This document shows positions 29,657 to 38,713 of a DNA stretch of 64,000 nucleotides, one piece after another. A program made the position numbers and the translations under genes. Under the pieces are notes generated by a model. The model was given only the letters and a program-made list of their open reading frames with translations, was not told the origin of the DNA and searched no databases. The stretch spans positions 2,914,001-2,978,000 of the forward strand of contig NZ_CP019239.1 in assembly GCF_001955715.1 (NCBI RefSeq). Direction: 5' to 3'. The DNA is from Rhodoferax saidenbachensis. Its GTDB lineage: Bacteria > Pseudomonadota > Gammaproteobacteria > Burkholderiales > Burkholderiaceae_C. The first letter of the stretch is position 1. Each line of letters begins with the position of its first letter.

Positions 29657-30279
29657 TACGGCTGAAGCACTCCCAATCCGGCCAGGTAGGCATCCAGCGT
29701 GGCCATACCCACCTGCTCCAGATCGAAGGCCTGGGGGTCCAACAGCCAGTTGAATTTGAGCCCGCCAATCAGGGCAAACAGGCCCAGCGTCGCGTGGCGA
29801 ATGTCCATCTCGCGGCGCAGCTGCCCCTTGTCGCGTGCCAACTGCATCAGGCGGTGCATGTCGTCAATACACTCGTTGCGCCCGGCAATGTGGCGCTCTC
29901 GCATGCTTTGCAGCTCGTCCACGTACTCCACCTTCTGGGTGGCGATCTCAAACACGCGACGCACTTGATCGTCGTGCGCAATCTGGTGCAAGGCCGAGGC
30001 CGTGTTGCGCCGAATCTTGTCCAGGGGCTGCTCTTCATCGGCTGGCCCCATTTCGGTCATGCGCGCCATCATGGGCAGGGTGACGCGCTCCATCATGGCG
30101 TGGAACAACTCGCCCTTGTTTTCAAAGTGCCAGTAGATCGCGCCGCGCGTCAGGCCGGCAGCCTTGGCAATCTCCTGAAGCGACGTGCGCGACACCCCGC
30201 GCTGGTGAAACACACGTTCAGCAGCGTCCAGTATCAATTCGCGGGTGGCTAAGGCGTCTTCTTTGGTTTTACGGGCCAT
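29656..30279 (-). CDS. TetR/AcrR-family repressor of the adjacent efflux operon
   Basis: This is a DNA-binding repressor of 207 residues. The N-terminal helix-turn-helix is clear (TSLQEIAKAAGLTRGAIYWHF, residues about 32-52) after the typical RELILDAAERVFHQRG. The AcrR/TtgR-like C-terminal domain should bind efflux substrates. It is transcribed away from the RND operon, and a 24-base palindrome lies between them, so it very likely represses both. Escherichia coli AcrR has the same arrangement. Confidence 0.93.
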   Translation of the reverse strand: MARKTKEDALATRELILDAAERVFHQRGVSRTSLQEIAKAAGLTRGAIYWHFENKGELFHAMMERVTLPMMARMTEMGPADEEQPLDKIRRNTASALHQIAHDDQVRRVFEIATQKVEYVDELQSMRERHIAGRNECIDDMHRLMQLARDKGQLRREMDIRHATLGLFALIGGLKFNWLLDPQAFDLEQVGMATLDAYLAGLGVLQP

Positions 30280-30322
30280 GGTTTGACCTCATGGAAATGT
30301 GTGGGAATTGTATTTTTTTTCA

Positions 30323-30346
30323 TACATACATTCGTGCATGTATGTA
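30323..30346. promoter_or_regulatory. AcrR-type operator palindrome
   Basis: Half-sites TACATACATT and its mirror ATGTATGTA flank a short centre over 24 bases. From memory, this differs from the Escherichia coli acrAB operator at only two central positions. A candidate -10 box TATACT (30345-30350) overlaps its end, so binding would block the efflux promoter. Confidence 0.8.
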
Positions 30347-30467
30347 TACTAAACCCCATTGCTGCGGTATGGTTATGTTTTTATCGAGGGTTTGCCCTAG
30401 ATCAAACCGCTGGCAAGCCCCTCCCCCGATTGCCTCCCCAACCACCTTTGTTACAAGGGAAATCTGT

Positions 30468-31730
30468 ATGTCGCTGTTCCGTCAGACCCAGGGCCGTTCG
30501 CCCTCTACCTCTACCGGCCGCGTGGCCCTGCTGGCCATTCCGTTGGCCGTTGTCCTGGTCGCTTGCGGTGCCAAAGACGGCGCCCCCGGTGCCGGCGGTG
30601 CGGGTGGCGGCATGCCCCCTGCCGAGGTCGGTGTGGTCACCGTGGCCTCGCAGTCCGTCGCTCTGCAGTCTGAGCTGCCCGGCCGCGTCAGCGCCCTGCG
30701 CGTGGCCCAGGTGCGCGCCCGTGTCAGCGGTGTGGTGCTGCAACGCGCCTTCCGTGAAGGCAGCGAAGTCAAAGCCGGCCAGGTGCTGTACCAACTGGAC
30801 TCTGCCCCCTACCGCGCCGCGTTTGAAAGCGCCCAGGCCACCGTGGTGAAAGCCCAGGCGACCCTGGCGCAAGCCACTGCACAAGTGGAACGCAACAAGG
30901 CTTTGGTGGAAGCCAACGCCATCAGCAAGCAGGAATTCACCACCCTGCAAACCACCCAGCGCCAGGCGGAAGCCGATCTGGGCGTGGCCAAGGCTGCCGT
31001 CGAAACCGCGCGCATCAACCTGGCCTACGCCACCGTCACCGCGCCGATTTCCGGCCGCATCGGCCAGTCCTCGGTGACCGAAGGTGCCCTGGTGGGTGCT
31101 GCTGACGCGACTGCGCTGGCCACCATCCAACAAACCGGCTCGGTGTATGTGAACTTCACCCAGTCCAGCACCGAAGTGCTGCGCCTGCGCAAAGCGATTG
31201 CCTCCAAGCAATTGCGCGCTTCGGGCGATGGCTCGGTTCCCGTGCGCATCGTGCTGGAAGACGGCAGCGAGCTGGCCAAGCCCGGCAAGCTGCTGTTCAG
31301 TGACCTGACGGTGGACGCCACCAGTGGCCAGATCACCCTGCGCGCCGAAGTGCCCAACGCCGACGGCCTGCTGTTGCCCGGCCAGTACGTGCGCGTGCGC
31401 TTGTCGCAAGCGGAATTGCCTTCCGGCATCATGATTCCCCAGCAAGCGGTCACCCGCACCAACCAGGGCGACTCCGTGCTGGTGGTAGGCGAAGGCGGCA
31501 AGCCCGGCCCGCGCCCTGTGAAGCTGGGTGGCAGCGCCATCAACAACCAGTGGGTGATCCTGGACGGCCTGAAAGAAGGCGACCAAGTCATTGTGGATGG
31601 CTTCCAGAAAATGATGGTGCCCGGCGCCCCCGTGAAAGCGGTGCCATGGAGCCCCAACGCAGCGCCCGCCGGTGCCGCACCGGCAGCAGCTTCCGCCCCC
31701 GCCGCCGCAGCGTCTGCGGCCGCCAAGTAA
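30468..31730 (+). CDS. RND efflux periplasmic adaptor (AcrA/MexA type)
   Basis: This membrane-fusion protein links the inner-membrane pump to the outer-membrane channel. The start is the ATG at 30468 with AAGGGA before it; the open frame further left covers the operator. The N-terminus is a lipoprotein signal with cysteine 33 in LVAC. The barrel-sandwich (lipoyl) halves, the coiled-coil hairpin (near residues 95-165) and the beta-barrel follow. An alanine/proline-rich tail ends the 420-residue chain. It is the first gene of the three-gene pump operon. Confidence 0.95.
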   Translation: MSLFRQTQGRSPSTSTGRVALLAIPLAVVLVACGAKDGAPGAGGAGGGMPPAEVGVVTVASQSVALQSELPGRVSALRVAQVRARVSGVVLQRAFREGSEVKAGQVLYQLDSAPYRAAFESAQATVVKAQATLAQATAQVERNKALVEANAISKQEFTTLQTTQRQAEADLGVAKAAVETARINLAYATVTAPISGRIGQSSVTEGALVGAADATALATIQQTGSVYVNFTQSSTEVLRLRKAIASKQLRASGDGSVPVRIVLEDGSELAKPGKLLFSDLTVDATSGQITLRAEVPNADGLLLPGQYVRVRLSQAELPSGIMIPQQAVTRTNQGDSVLVVGEGGKPGPRPVKLGGSAINNQWVILDGLKEGDQVIVDGFQKMMVPGAPVKAVPWSPNAAPAGAAPAAASAPAAAASAAAK

Positions 31731-31748
31731 TCGCTAGAGGCATTTCCC

Positions 31749-34700
31749 ATGGCCCAGTTTTTTATTGACCGCCCCATTTTTGCGTGGGTGATATCGCTGT
31801 TCATCCTGGTGATGGGCGGCGTTGCTATCACGCAGCTCCCTATTTCGCAGTACCCGCCGGTGGCACCTCCGTCCATCGTGGTAAACACCGCGTACCCCGG
31901 TGCTTCCGCACAGACGCTGGAGGACAGCGTGCTGTCCGTCATCGAACGCGAGATGAACGGCTCCCCCGGCCTCATCTATATGGAATCCGTGGCGCAAGCC
32001 GACGGTTCCGGCAGTATCACGCTGACTTTCGAGACTGGCACCAATGCCGACCTCGCCCAGGTGGATGTGCAAAACCGCCTCTCGCGCGCCACCCCGCGCC
32101 TGCCTGCTGCGGTAACGCAGCAAGGCGTGCGCGTGGACAAATCGCGCTCCAACTTCTTGATGTTCACCATGCTGTCCTCCGACAACCCGGAGACCAGCAC
32201 GATTGAACTCGGGGACTACGCCTCGCGCAACATCGTGCCCGAACTGCAACGCCTGCCCGGTATCGGTCAGGCCCAGTTGTTCGGCACTGAACGTGCCATG
32301 CGCATCTGGCTGGACCCCGCCAAACTGGCGTCGTTCAACCTGTCCACGGCAGAGGTGAACAGTGCCATCAGCGCCCAAAACGCGCAGGTGTCTGCTGGCG
32401 CCATTGGCGACCTGCCCAACATCACCGGCCAAAGCATTGCGGCGACCGTGGTGGTCAAAGGCCAACTCGCCAACGTGGCGCAGTTCGGCAATATCGCACT
32501 GCGCAGCAACGCCGATGGATCGGCAGTGCGCTTGAAAGACGTGGCCCGCATTGAACTCGGTGCCCAAGCCTATGCAACGTCCGCCCGCCTGAACGGCAAG
32601 CCCGCCATCGGCGTCGGCATTCAGCTGGCTCCCAGCGGCAATGCCATGGCAGCGGCCAAAGCCGTGCGCGCCCGCATGACAGAGCTCCAAGGCTACTTTC
32701 CCAAGGGCATGACCTGGAGCATTCCGTACGACAGCTCACGCTTTGTGGACATCTCGATCAAGCAAGTGGCCGAAACCCTGGTGGAAGCTGTGGTGCTGGT
32801 GTTCCTGGTGATGTTCCTGTTCCTGCAAAACTGGCGCTACACCATCATCCCGACCATCGTGGTGCCGGTGGCGCTGCTGGGCACCTTTGCCACGCTGCTG
32901 GCGCTGGGCATGTCCATCAACGTACTGACCATGTTCGGCATGGTGCTGGTGATCGGTATCGTGGTGGATGACGCTATCGTGGTGGTGGAAAACGTCGAAC
33001 GTATCATGAGCGAGGAAGGTCTGCCGCCGCTGCAGGCCACCAAGAAAGCCATGGGCCAGATCTCGGGCGCCATCGTTGGTGTAACCGTGGTGCTGATTGC
33101 GGTGTTCGTACCGTTGGCCTTCTTTGCCGGTTCGGTGGGCAATATTTACCGCCAGTTCTCGGCGGTGATGGTCAGCTCGATTGCGTTCTCCGCCTTCCTG
33201 GCGCTGTCGCTCACCCCTGCGCTGTGCGCCACGCTGCTCAAGCCCGTGGAGGTCGGCCATGCGCATGCCAAGACCGGTTTCTTCGGCTGGTTCAACCGCC
33301 GCTTCGACTCCACCGCCAAGGGCTATGAAAGCGTGGTGGCACGCCTGCTCAAAAAGGCAGGGCGCTACCTGATCATTTACGCCGCCATCATTGGTGCAGT
33401 GGCCGTGGTGTACCTGCGGCTGCCGACCTCGTTCTTGCCGGGTGAAGACCAGGGCAACATCATCGTGAACGTGCAACTGCCCCCCGGAGCAACCCAGCAG
33501 CGCACTTTGGCGGTGATGGAGCAAGTCGAAGGCTTCATCCTCAAACAGCCTGAAGTAGAGGGCATGGTCGCTGTGTTGGGCTTCAGCTTCTCGGGCCAAG
33601 GCCAAAACGCGGCACTCGCCTTTGTGACATTGAAGGACTGGTCTGAGCGCCATGGCGCCGAACACTCGGCTCAAGCACTCGCGGGCCGCGCCTTCGGTGC
33701 ATTGATGGGAATCCGTGACGCGTTCATCTTCCCGCTGGCACCACCTCCCATTCCTGAGTTGGGTAATGCCACAGGCTTTACCTTCCGCCTGCAAGACCGT
33801 GGAGGCAAGGGCCATACCGCCCTGATCGCTGCGCGCAACCAATTGCTGGGCATGGCATCTCAAAGCAAGGTGATTACGCAAGTACGCCCTGACGGCCTGG
33901 AAGATGCGCCGCAGCTGCAAATCGACATTGACCGCGACAAAGCCAGCGCCTTGGGCGTGAGCTTTAGTGCGATCAACAGCACGATTTCGACCGCGCTGGG
34001 CTCGAGCTATATCAATGACTTCCCCAACCAAGGCCGCCTGCAACGGGTCGTGGTGCAAGCGGAGGGCACCGCCCGTATGCAACCGGACGACATCCTGAAG
34101 TTCAACGCCATCAACACCAGCGGCAAGGCAGTTCCCTTGTCGGCCTTTGCAACCACGCAATGGGTGACCGGCGCCATGCAAACCGTGCGCTACAACGGCT
34201 ACTCTGCCGTGCGTATCAGCGGTGCAGCGGCACCAGGCTTCAGCACCGGCGAGGCCATGGCCGAGATGGAACAACTGGCCGCCAAGCTGCCTGAAGGTTT
34301 TGGCTTTGAATGGACCGGCCAATCCCGCGAGGAAAAGAAAGCAGGCTCACAAGCCACCGTGCTCTACGCCTTTGCCATCCTGGCCGTGTTCTTGTGCCTG
34401 GCCGCGTTGTACGAGAGCTGGTCCATCCCGCTGTCCGTGATTCTGGTGGTGCCGCTGGGTGTGTTCGGCGTGGTGCTGGCCACCTTGTTCCGCGGCTATG
34501 CCAACGACGTGTACTTCCAGGTCGGTCTGATCACCATCATCGGCTTGTCTGCCAAAAACGCGATTCTGATCATCGAGTTTGCCAAGGACCTGCAGGCCCA
34601 GGGCAAGAGCGTGATCGAGTCGGCCCTGGCAGCCGCCCACTTGCGCTTCCGCCCCATCGTGATGACCTCCATGGCCTTCATGCTGGGCGTGCTGCCCCTG

Positions 34701-34904
34701 GCCATTGCCAGCGGTGCAGGCTCGGCCAGCCAGCGCGCCATCGGCACCGGCGTGATCGGTGGCATGGTGGCGGGCACCTTCCTCGCGGTGTTCTTCGTGC
34801 CCATCTTCTTTGTGGTGGTGCGCAGCATCTTCAAGGGCAGCGAACGCCAGCGCCAATTTGACGCACAACACGGACACCAGATCGGAGCCGAAACCCATGA
34901 GTAA
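31749..34904 (+). CDS. RND multidrug efflux permease (AcrB/MexB type)
   Basis: This inner-membrane proton-driven pump of 1051 residues has 12 helices and two large periplasmic loops. The proton-relay aspartate pair is in IVVDDAIVVVENVERI (near residue 408), and the partner lysine is in LSAKNAILIIEFAKDL (near residue 937). It is HAE1-type and should export hydrophobic or amphiphilic compounds. The gene starts 18 bases after the adaptor stop and its end overlaps the outer-membrane gene. Long opposite-strand frames are shadows. Confidence 0.97.
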   Translation: MAQFFIDRPIFAWVISLFILVMGGVAITQLPISQYPPVAPPSIVVNTAYPGASAQTLEDSVLSVIEREMNGSPGLIYMESVAQADGSGSITLTFETGTNADLAQVDVQNRLSRATPRLPAAVTQQGVRVDKSRSNFLMFTMLSSDNPETSTIELGDYASRNIVPELQRLPGIGQAQLFGTERAMRIWLDPAKLASFNLSTAEVNSAISAQNAQVSAGAIGDLPNITGQSIAATVVVKGQLANVAQFGNIALRSNADGSAVRLKDVARIELGAQAYATSARLNGKPAIGVGIQLAPSGNAMAAAKAVRARMTELQGYFPKGMTWSIPYDSSRFVDISIKQVAETLVEAVVLVFLVMFLFLQNWRYTIIPTIVVPVALLGTFATLLALGMSINVLTMFGMVLVIGIVVDDAIVVVENVERIMSEEGLPPLQATKKAMGQISGAIVGVTVVLIAVFVPLAFFAGSVGNIYRQFSAVMVSSIAFSAFLALSLTPALCATLLKPVEVGHAHAKTGFFGWFNRRFDSTAKGYESVVARLLKKAGRYLIIYAAIIGAVAVVYLRLPTSFLPGEDQGNIIVNVQLPPGATQQRTLAVMEQVEGFILKQPEVEGMVAVLGFSFSGQGQNAALAFVTLKDWSERHGAEHSAQALAGRAFGALMGIRDAFIFPLAPPPIPELGNATGFTFRLQDRGGKGHTALIAARNQLLGMASQSKVITQVRPDGLEDAPQLQIDIDRDKASALGVSFSAINSTISTALGSSYINDFPNQGRLQRVVVQAEGTARMQPDDILKFNAINTSGKAVPLSAFATTQWVTGAMQTVRYNGYSAVRISGAAAPGFSTGEAMAEMEQLAAKLPEGFGFEWTGQSREEKKAGSQATVLYAFAILAVFLCLAALYESWSIPLSVILVVPLGVFGVVLATLFRGYANDVYFQVGLITIIGLSAKNAILIIEFAKDLQAQGKSVIESALAAAHLRFRPIVMTSMAFMLGVLPLAIASGAGSASQRAIGTGVIGGMVAGTFLAVFFVPIFFVVVRSIFKGSERQRQFDAQHGHQIGAETHE

Positions 34905-36327
34905 GCATTTCTCCCCCAGCCGCCCGGTGGCACGCCTGGCCACCCTGTCCGCTGCCTTGTGGCTAGCCGGTTGCAGCTTCATCCCCACCTTCAGCCGCCC
35001 TGCGGCGCCGGTGGCGGAGAGCTTCCCCACGGTATCTGCCGAGGCCACAGGCAACGCGACCCGCAGTGCCGCTGACATTGAATGGCAGACCTTTTTTCAA
35101 GATGCGCGCCTCAAGCGCTTGATTGAACTGGCCCTGCAAAACAACCGCGACATGCGCGTGGCAGTTCTCAACATTGAGAAAAACCGTGCCAGCCTGCAAG
35201 TGGCACGCGCTGACCAGTTGCCTACCTTGAACGCCGGCTTCAACGGCAGCCGCGGCCCGGCTGCCAGCGGTGCGATCACCAGCAGCTACAGCGCAGGCTT
35301 CAGCGTCACCGCCTACGAGCTGGACTTCTTTGGCCGCGTGCGCGCCCTGAGCCAGGCGGCCCAGGCCCAGCTGCTGGCGACTGAAGAAGCCCGCAAGACG
35401 GTGCAGATCAGCCTGGTGGCCTCGGTGGCCAACACCTACCTCACGTTGCTGGCGGATGACGAGCTGCTGCGGGTGACCCGCGAAACGCTGAAGACACGCC
35501 AGGACTCCATGCGCCTGATGCAGCTGAAGTACGACAACGAAGCCGCCTCCAAGCTGGACCTGAGCACCGCCCAGTCGCTGCTGGAAGCCGCCAAAGTGTC
35601 GCTGGCCCAGCAAACCCGACAGCGTGCCCAGGACGAAAGCTCTCTGGTCCTGCTATTGGGCCAGCCCATGCCGGCGGACCTGCCAGCCGGACTGAGCCTG
35701 TCGGAACAAGGCTTCCTGAGCGACCTGCCCGCTGGTGTGCCCTCAGAGCTGCTGGTGCGCCGCCCCGATGTGCGCCAGGCAGAGCAAAACCTGTTGGCGC
35801 TCAATGCCAACATTGGTGCGGCGCGAGCGGCCTTCTTCCCACGCATTACGCTCACCGCCAGTGCCGGCGTAGCCAGCAGTGATTTGGACACCTTGTTCAA
35901 CGCCGGTACGCCGACTGCTTGGACCTTTGTACCCCAGATCCTGATGCCCATCTTTGATGCAGGCCGCAACAAAGCAAATCTGGAAACAGCCAAGGTCAAT
36001 AAAGAGATTGCCATCGCCCAATACGAAAAAGCCATTCAAACCGGCTTCAAGGAAGTGGCCGATGCCTTGGCCGGACGCGCTACCCTGACCGATCAGTTGC
36101 AGGCCCAGGCCGCCCAACTGGCAGCCACCCAGACCACCATGCAATTGACCGACCTGCGCTTCAAAGCCGGTGCCGCCAGTTCGTTTGATGTGCTGGAGGC
36201 CCAGCGCTCCCTGTTCACTGCCCAACAGGCGGTGGTGCAAGTGCAGGCGCTGCAACTGCAAAACCTGGTCACCCTGTACAAGGTGATGGGCGGCGGCTGG
36301 ACAGAGGCACGCACTGCGGAGAAATAG
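34897..36327 (+). CDS. Outer-membrane efflux lipoprotein (OprM/TtgC type)
   Basis: This is the TolC-like channel of the RND pump, 476 residues from the ATG at 34897, which overlaps the permease gene by 8 bases. A lipobox LAGC places the lipidated cysteine at residue 26. Two outer-membrane efflux repeats are visible, with the NodT-family motifs FFGRVRALSQAAQAQLLATEE, VRRPDVRQAEQNL-like text (LLVRRPDVRQAEQNLLA) and IFDAGRNKANLE. It completes a full tripartite pump. Confidence 0.95.
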   Translation: MSKHFSPSRPVARLATLSAALWLAGCSFIPTFSRPAAPVAESFPTVSAEATGNATRSAADIEWQTFFQDARLKRLIELALQNNRDMRVAVLNIEKNRASLQVARADQLPTLNAGFNGSRGPAASGAITSSYSAGFSVTAYELDFFGRVRALSQAAQAQLLATEEARKTVQISLVASVANTYLTLLADDELLRVTRETLKTRQDSMRLMQLKYDNEAASKLDLSTAQSLLEAAKVSLAQQTRQRAQDESSLVLLLGQPMPADLPAGLSLSEQGFLSDLPAGVPSELLVRRPDVRQAEQNLLALNANIGAARAAFFPRITLTASAGVASSDLDTLFNAGTPTAWTFVPQILMPIFDAGRNKANLETAKVNKEIAIAQYEKAIQTGFKEVADALAGRATLTDQLQAQAAQLAATQTTMQLTDLRFKAGAASSFDVLEAQRSLFTAQQAVVQVQALQLQNLVTLYKVMGGGWTEARTAEK

Positions 36328-36330
36328 CCG

Positions 36331-36354
36331 GCGAGCGGGCAAACGCCCGCTCGC
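36331..36354 (+). terminator. Perfect hairpin after the efflux operon
   Basis: GCGAGCGGGC and GCCCGCTCGC form a 10-base stem around AAAC, 3 bases after the stop codon. No T-run follows, so it may stabilise the mRNA end rather than terminate alone. Confidence 0.55.
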
Positions 36355-36420
36355 ACCGCGCTGCAGGCCCTAAACTCTGTGGTTTCAGCTGATTGGCGCG
36401 CTTCTTGCGCCAGTGCTTCC

Positions 36421-37068
36421 ATGTCTGACGCCCTGCGCATTGTTGTCATTACTGCCGACCTGGATGTTGCCGACCCGGCCGACAGCCATGCGCTGGAGCA
36501 GGCCGAGCGCTCGCGCAGCCTGCGCATTGGCCTGCTGGAAAGCGGCTTCAACCTGGTGGCCTCGCTGCCGGCCGACGTGTTTCTGACCGAACGGCTGGCC
36601 CAGTTGCAGCCCGACCTGATCATTGTGGACGCCGAAAGCGACGCCCGTGACGCGCTGGAACACGTGGTCATGGCCACGCGAGACGCGCGCCGCCCCATTG
36701 TCATGTTCACCAACGACAACGACACCGCCAACGCGCGTGCCGCTGTAGCAGCGGGTGTGTCGGCCTATATCGTGGCCGGACTGCAGTCAGAACGTATCCG
36801 CCCCATCCTGGACGTGGCGCTGGCCCGCTTCCAGCACGAACAGGCCCTGCGCCAGGAGCTGGCCGCCACCCGCAGCGAGCTGCAAGAACTCAGCACCGAA
36901 CTCAAGGACCGCAAGGTCATCGACCGCGCCAAAACCCTGCTCATGGAGCGCCAGAATCTCAGTGAAGAAGCGGCCTACGCCAAGCTGCGCAAGACCGCGA
37001 TGGACAAGAACCTCAAAATCGTGGACGTGGCCCAGCGCATGCTGGATGTGGCTGACCTACTGAGCTAG
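36421..37068 (+). CDS. nasT: ANTAR-domain RNA-binding regulator, NasT type
   Basis: NasT-type proteins bind paired hexaloop hairpins in leader RNA and prevent termination. The protein has 215 residues from the ATG at 36421. The N-terminal receiver-like domain has the acceptor-like aspartate in LQPDLIIVDAES, but the usual lysine region reads AYIVAGL, so phosphorylation is doubtful. A coiled coil (near 140-160) leads to the ANTAR domain (RKVIDRAKTLLMERQNLSEE...KTAMDKNLKIVDVAQRML). In other species NasT is held by the nitrate sensor NasS; no nasS lies next to it here. A TGGCGC/GCGCCA hairpin at 36394-36412 sits just before the start. Its likely target is the leader at 41599. Confidence 0.9.
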   Translation: MSDALRIVVITADLDVADPADSHALEQAERSRSLRIGLLESGFNLVASLPADVFLTERLAQLQPDLIIVDAESDARDALEHVVMATRDARRPIVMFTNDNDTANARAAVAAGVSAYIVAGLQSERIRPILDVALARFQHEQALRQELAATRSELQELSTELKDRKVIDRAKTLLMERQNLSEEAAYAKLRKTAMDKNLKIVDVAQRMLDVADLLS

Positions 37069-37163
37069 GCGCCGGCTCACGGTCTCCAGAGCCCTGGACA
37101 TAAAAAGACATCTGTTTACACCTGCTTCACACAGACGCAACAGGCCCGCACTACGCTCAACCC

Positions 37164-37604
37164 ATGCAAACCGCTCCCATACCCATCGAACAACTGGCGG
37201 CCGAGGTATACGACTCTGCACCGCCCCCGGTCCAGGACCGCATGGTGTCGCTGTTGGTAGGCAAGATCTACGAGAGTGCGCCCGTGGCCGAGCGCAGCAA
37301 CTTGGTCACGTCCCTGATGAAGCCGCTGGGCGTGCTGTCGCTGGTGGCGGTGGCCAACGGCATCTTTGCGAATATCCGCTTTCGCAACGACTGGCCTGAC
37401 GTGCAGGTTCGCCCCGACGATGTGCAGAACATCCGGGCCCAGGATGTGGTCGACCTTGCGAACTACGCCCAGCAGGTCAGCACGCAGGTGCTTGACGGGC
37501 TGGCCCGCATCGTGACCGGCTCGCCGGTACTGGCCACCTCGGCCGCCGCAGCCCTGCTCATTCACATGCTGGTACAACGCCAACAGACCCGCCGCAGCAC
37601 ATGA
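37164..37604 (+). CDS. Protein of unknown function with a C-terminal hydrophobic segment
   Basis: I do not recognise this 146-residue protein. Residues 1-50 are polar and helical (IEQLAAEVYDSAPPPVQDRM), a hydrophobic stretch lies near 53-68 (LGVLSLVAVANGIFANI), and a second near 118-136 (SPVLATSAAAALLIHMLV). This suggests a small membrane-associated protein. The gene overlaps the next one by 4 bases (ATGA), so the two are coupled. Codon use matches the surroundings, so it is probably real. Confidence 0.65.
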   Translation: MQTAPIPIEQLAAEVYDSAPPPVQDRMVSLLVGKIYESAPVAERSNLVTSLMKPLGVLSLVAVANGIFANIRFRNDWPDVQVRPDDVQNIRAQDVVDLANYAQQVSTQVLDGLARIVTGSPVLATSAAAALLIHMLVQRQQTRRST

Positions 37605-38101
37605 TGCGTGGGGTGCTACTGGCGGCACTGCTCGCCGCGTCCGGGGCCAGCATGGCCCAATCGGCCGTGGGCGGGTATTTGTTGGGCCTCACCGATACCG
37701 AGTTGCAAGCCGCAGTGCCAGACGTGCAACGCCTGCGCAAGACCCTGCCGGGCCCACGCGGCCTGCGCGGAAACTGGGAGGCCAGCACCACCCGGCTGCA
37801 CGGCCTGCCTTTTCCCACCACCTTTTATGTCCGCGACCAGCGCGTGCAGCGTATTGAACAGCTGTGGCGCTCCAACACCGGGTTGTGCACCGGCGAACCG
37901 GTTTTTGCCGCCATCTCCACCGATATGGACACCCTCTACGGTGCAGGCATGACCTCTGGCGAAGTTGATGATGTGCAGCAATCCAGCGTGTGGCAGGCGG
38001 GCGCGTTTGATGTGATTGGGTATTTCACCCGCAGCCCGGGGCCGTGCACCATCCGGCTGGTTTACCAGTGGCATGTAGTCAAGGATGCGTCTGCGCTGTA
38101 A
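37601..38101 (+). CDS. Secreted or periplasmic protein of unknown function
   Basis: This protein of 166 residues has a clear N-terminal signal peptide (VLLAALLAASGASMAQS, cut near residue 20). The mature part has two cysteines (LCTGEPVF and PCTIRLVYQW) that could form a disulfide. I do not recognise a family. It is coupled to the preceding gene by a 4-base overlap. A second ATG at 37604 is directly adjacent to the first. Confidence 0.7.
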   Translation: MMRGVLLAALLAASGASMAQSAVGGYLLGLTDTELQAAVPDVQRLRKTLPGPRGLRGNWEASTTRLHGLPFPTTFYVRDQRVQRIEQLWRSNTGLCTGEPVFAAISTDMDTLYGAGMTSGEVDDVQQSSVWQAGAFDVIGYFTRSPGPCTIRLVYQWHVVKDASAL

Positions 38102-38156
38102 GTGCCTGTTATTGTTTGGACGGGTTGATAGGCGCTACTATTTCTCAAACGTCGAC

Positions 38157-38705
38157 TCAGTCATTGGGCTCATGCTTCTTGCGGGCACCCATTTCCCGTG
38201 AAACGACCGGACTACTGGTAAACGGACTGCGCAGGTGGCTGTTGCGCTTGGGACGTATGGGACGTTCCCTGCAGACCAGGACTGGCACCGTCGCCGCTGA
38301 AATCAAGCCGGGAACAATGCTTCCACTCAATAGACGGACCACCGCATTCTGCTCTTCGGTGCCGACAACGATCAGGTCGCAGTGCCGTTTGACTGCAGCC
38401 TCTGCCACGCAGTGGGCGCCGTCTGCGCCGGCCCCCATGGCTCTGTGGTTGTGCACTCCGCAACGCTCCGCCCAGGCACTGGCGGCAGACAACATCCGGG
38501 ACGCCTCTTCACTCGCTTGCGCCCTGAAATCATCCGCAGACATATCCGCCACCGGCAGCATGTCCACGGCGGGATACACGTAGTTGGGCAACACACTGAA
38601 GAAGAAAATATCTGCGCGGTGGACCTGCGCCAGACCGATGGCTTGGTCAATGGCGGATTGGGTTACTTGTCGGTTGTCCACGAGGACCAGAATCTTGCGG
38701 TACAT
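38157..38705 (-). CDS. Universal stress protein (UspA family)
   Basis: This is a single-domain UspA protein of 182 residues. It starts MYRKILVLVDN, with a conserved helix after it (SAIDQAIGLAQVHRAD) and the late motif DLIVVGTEEQ...LLSGSIVPGLISAATVPVLVCR. The glycine-rich ATP loop is only partly conserved (GTEEQNAVVRLLSGS instead of the usual GxxGxxxxxxGS spacing), so nucleotide binding is uncertain. A 40-residue basic tail is unusual. It lies 8 bases downstream of the CLC channel gene and is probably co-transcribed with it. Confidence 0.88.
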   Translation of the reverse strand: MYRKILVLVDNRQVTQSAIDQAIGLAQVHRADIFFFSVLPNYVYPAVDMLPVADMSADDFRAQASEEASRMLSAASAWAERCGVHNHRAMGAGADGAHCVAEAAVKRHCDLIVVGTEEQNAVVRLLSGSIVPGLISAATVPVLVCRERPIRPKRNSHLRSPFTSSPVVSREMGARKKHEPND

Positions 38706-38713
38706 GGGATACC

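Noticed and set aside
32736..34322. Open frame of 528 codons opposite the RND permease gene
   Set aside because: It is antisense to a complete AcrB-type gene and its translation is low-complexity. I see no start signal or function.
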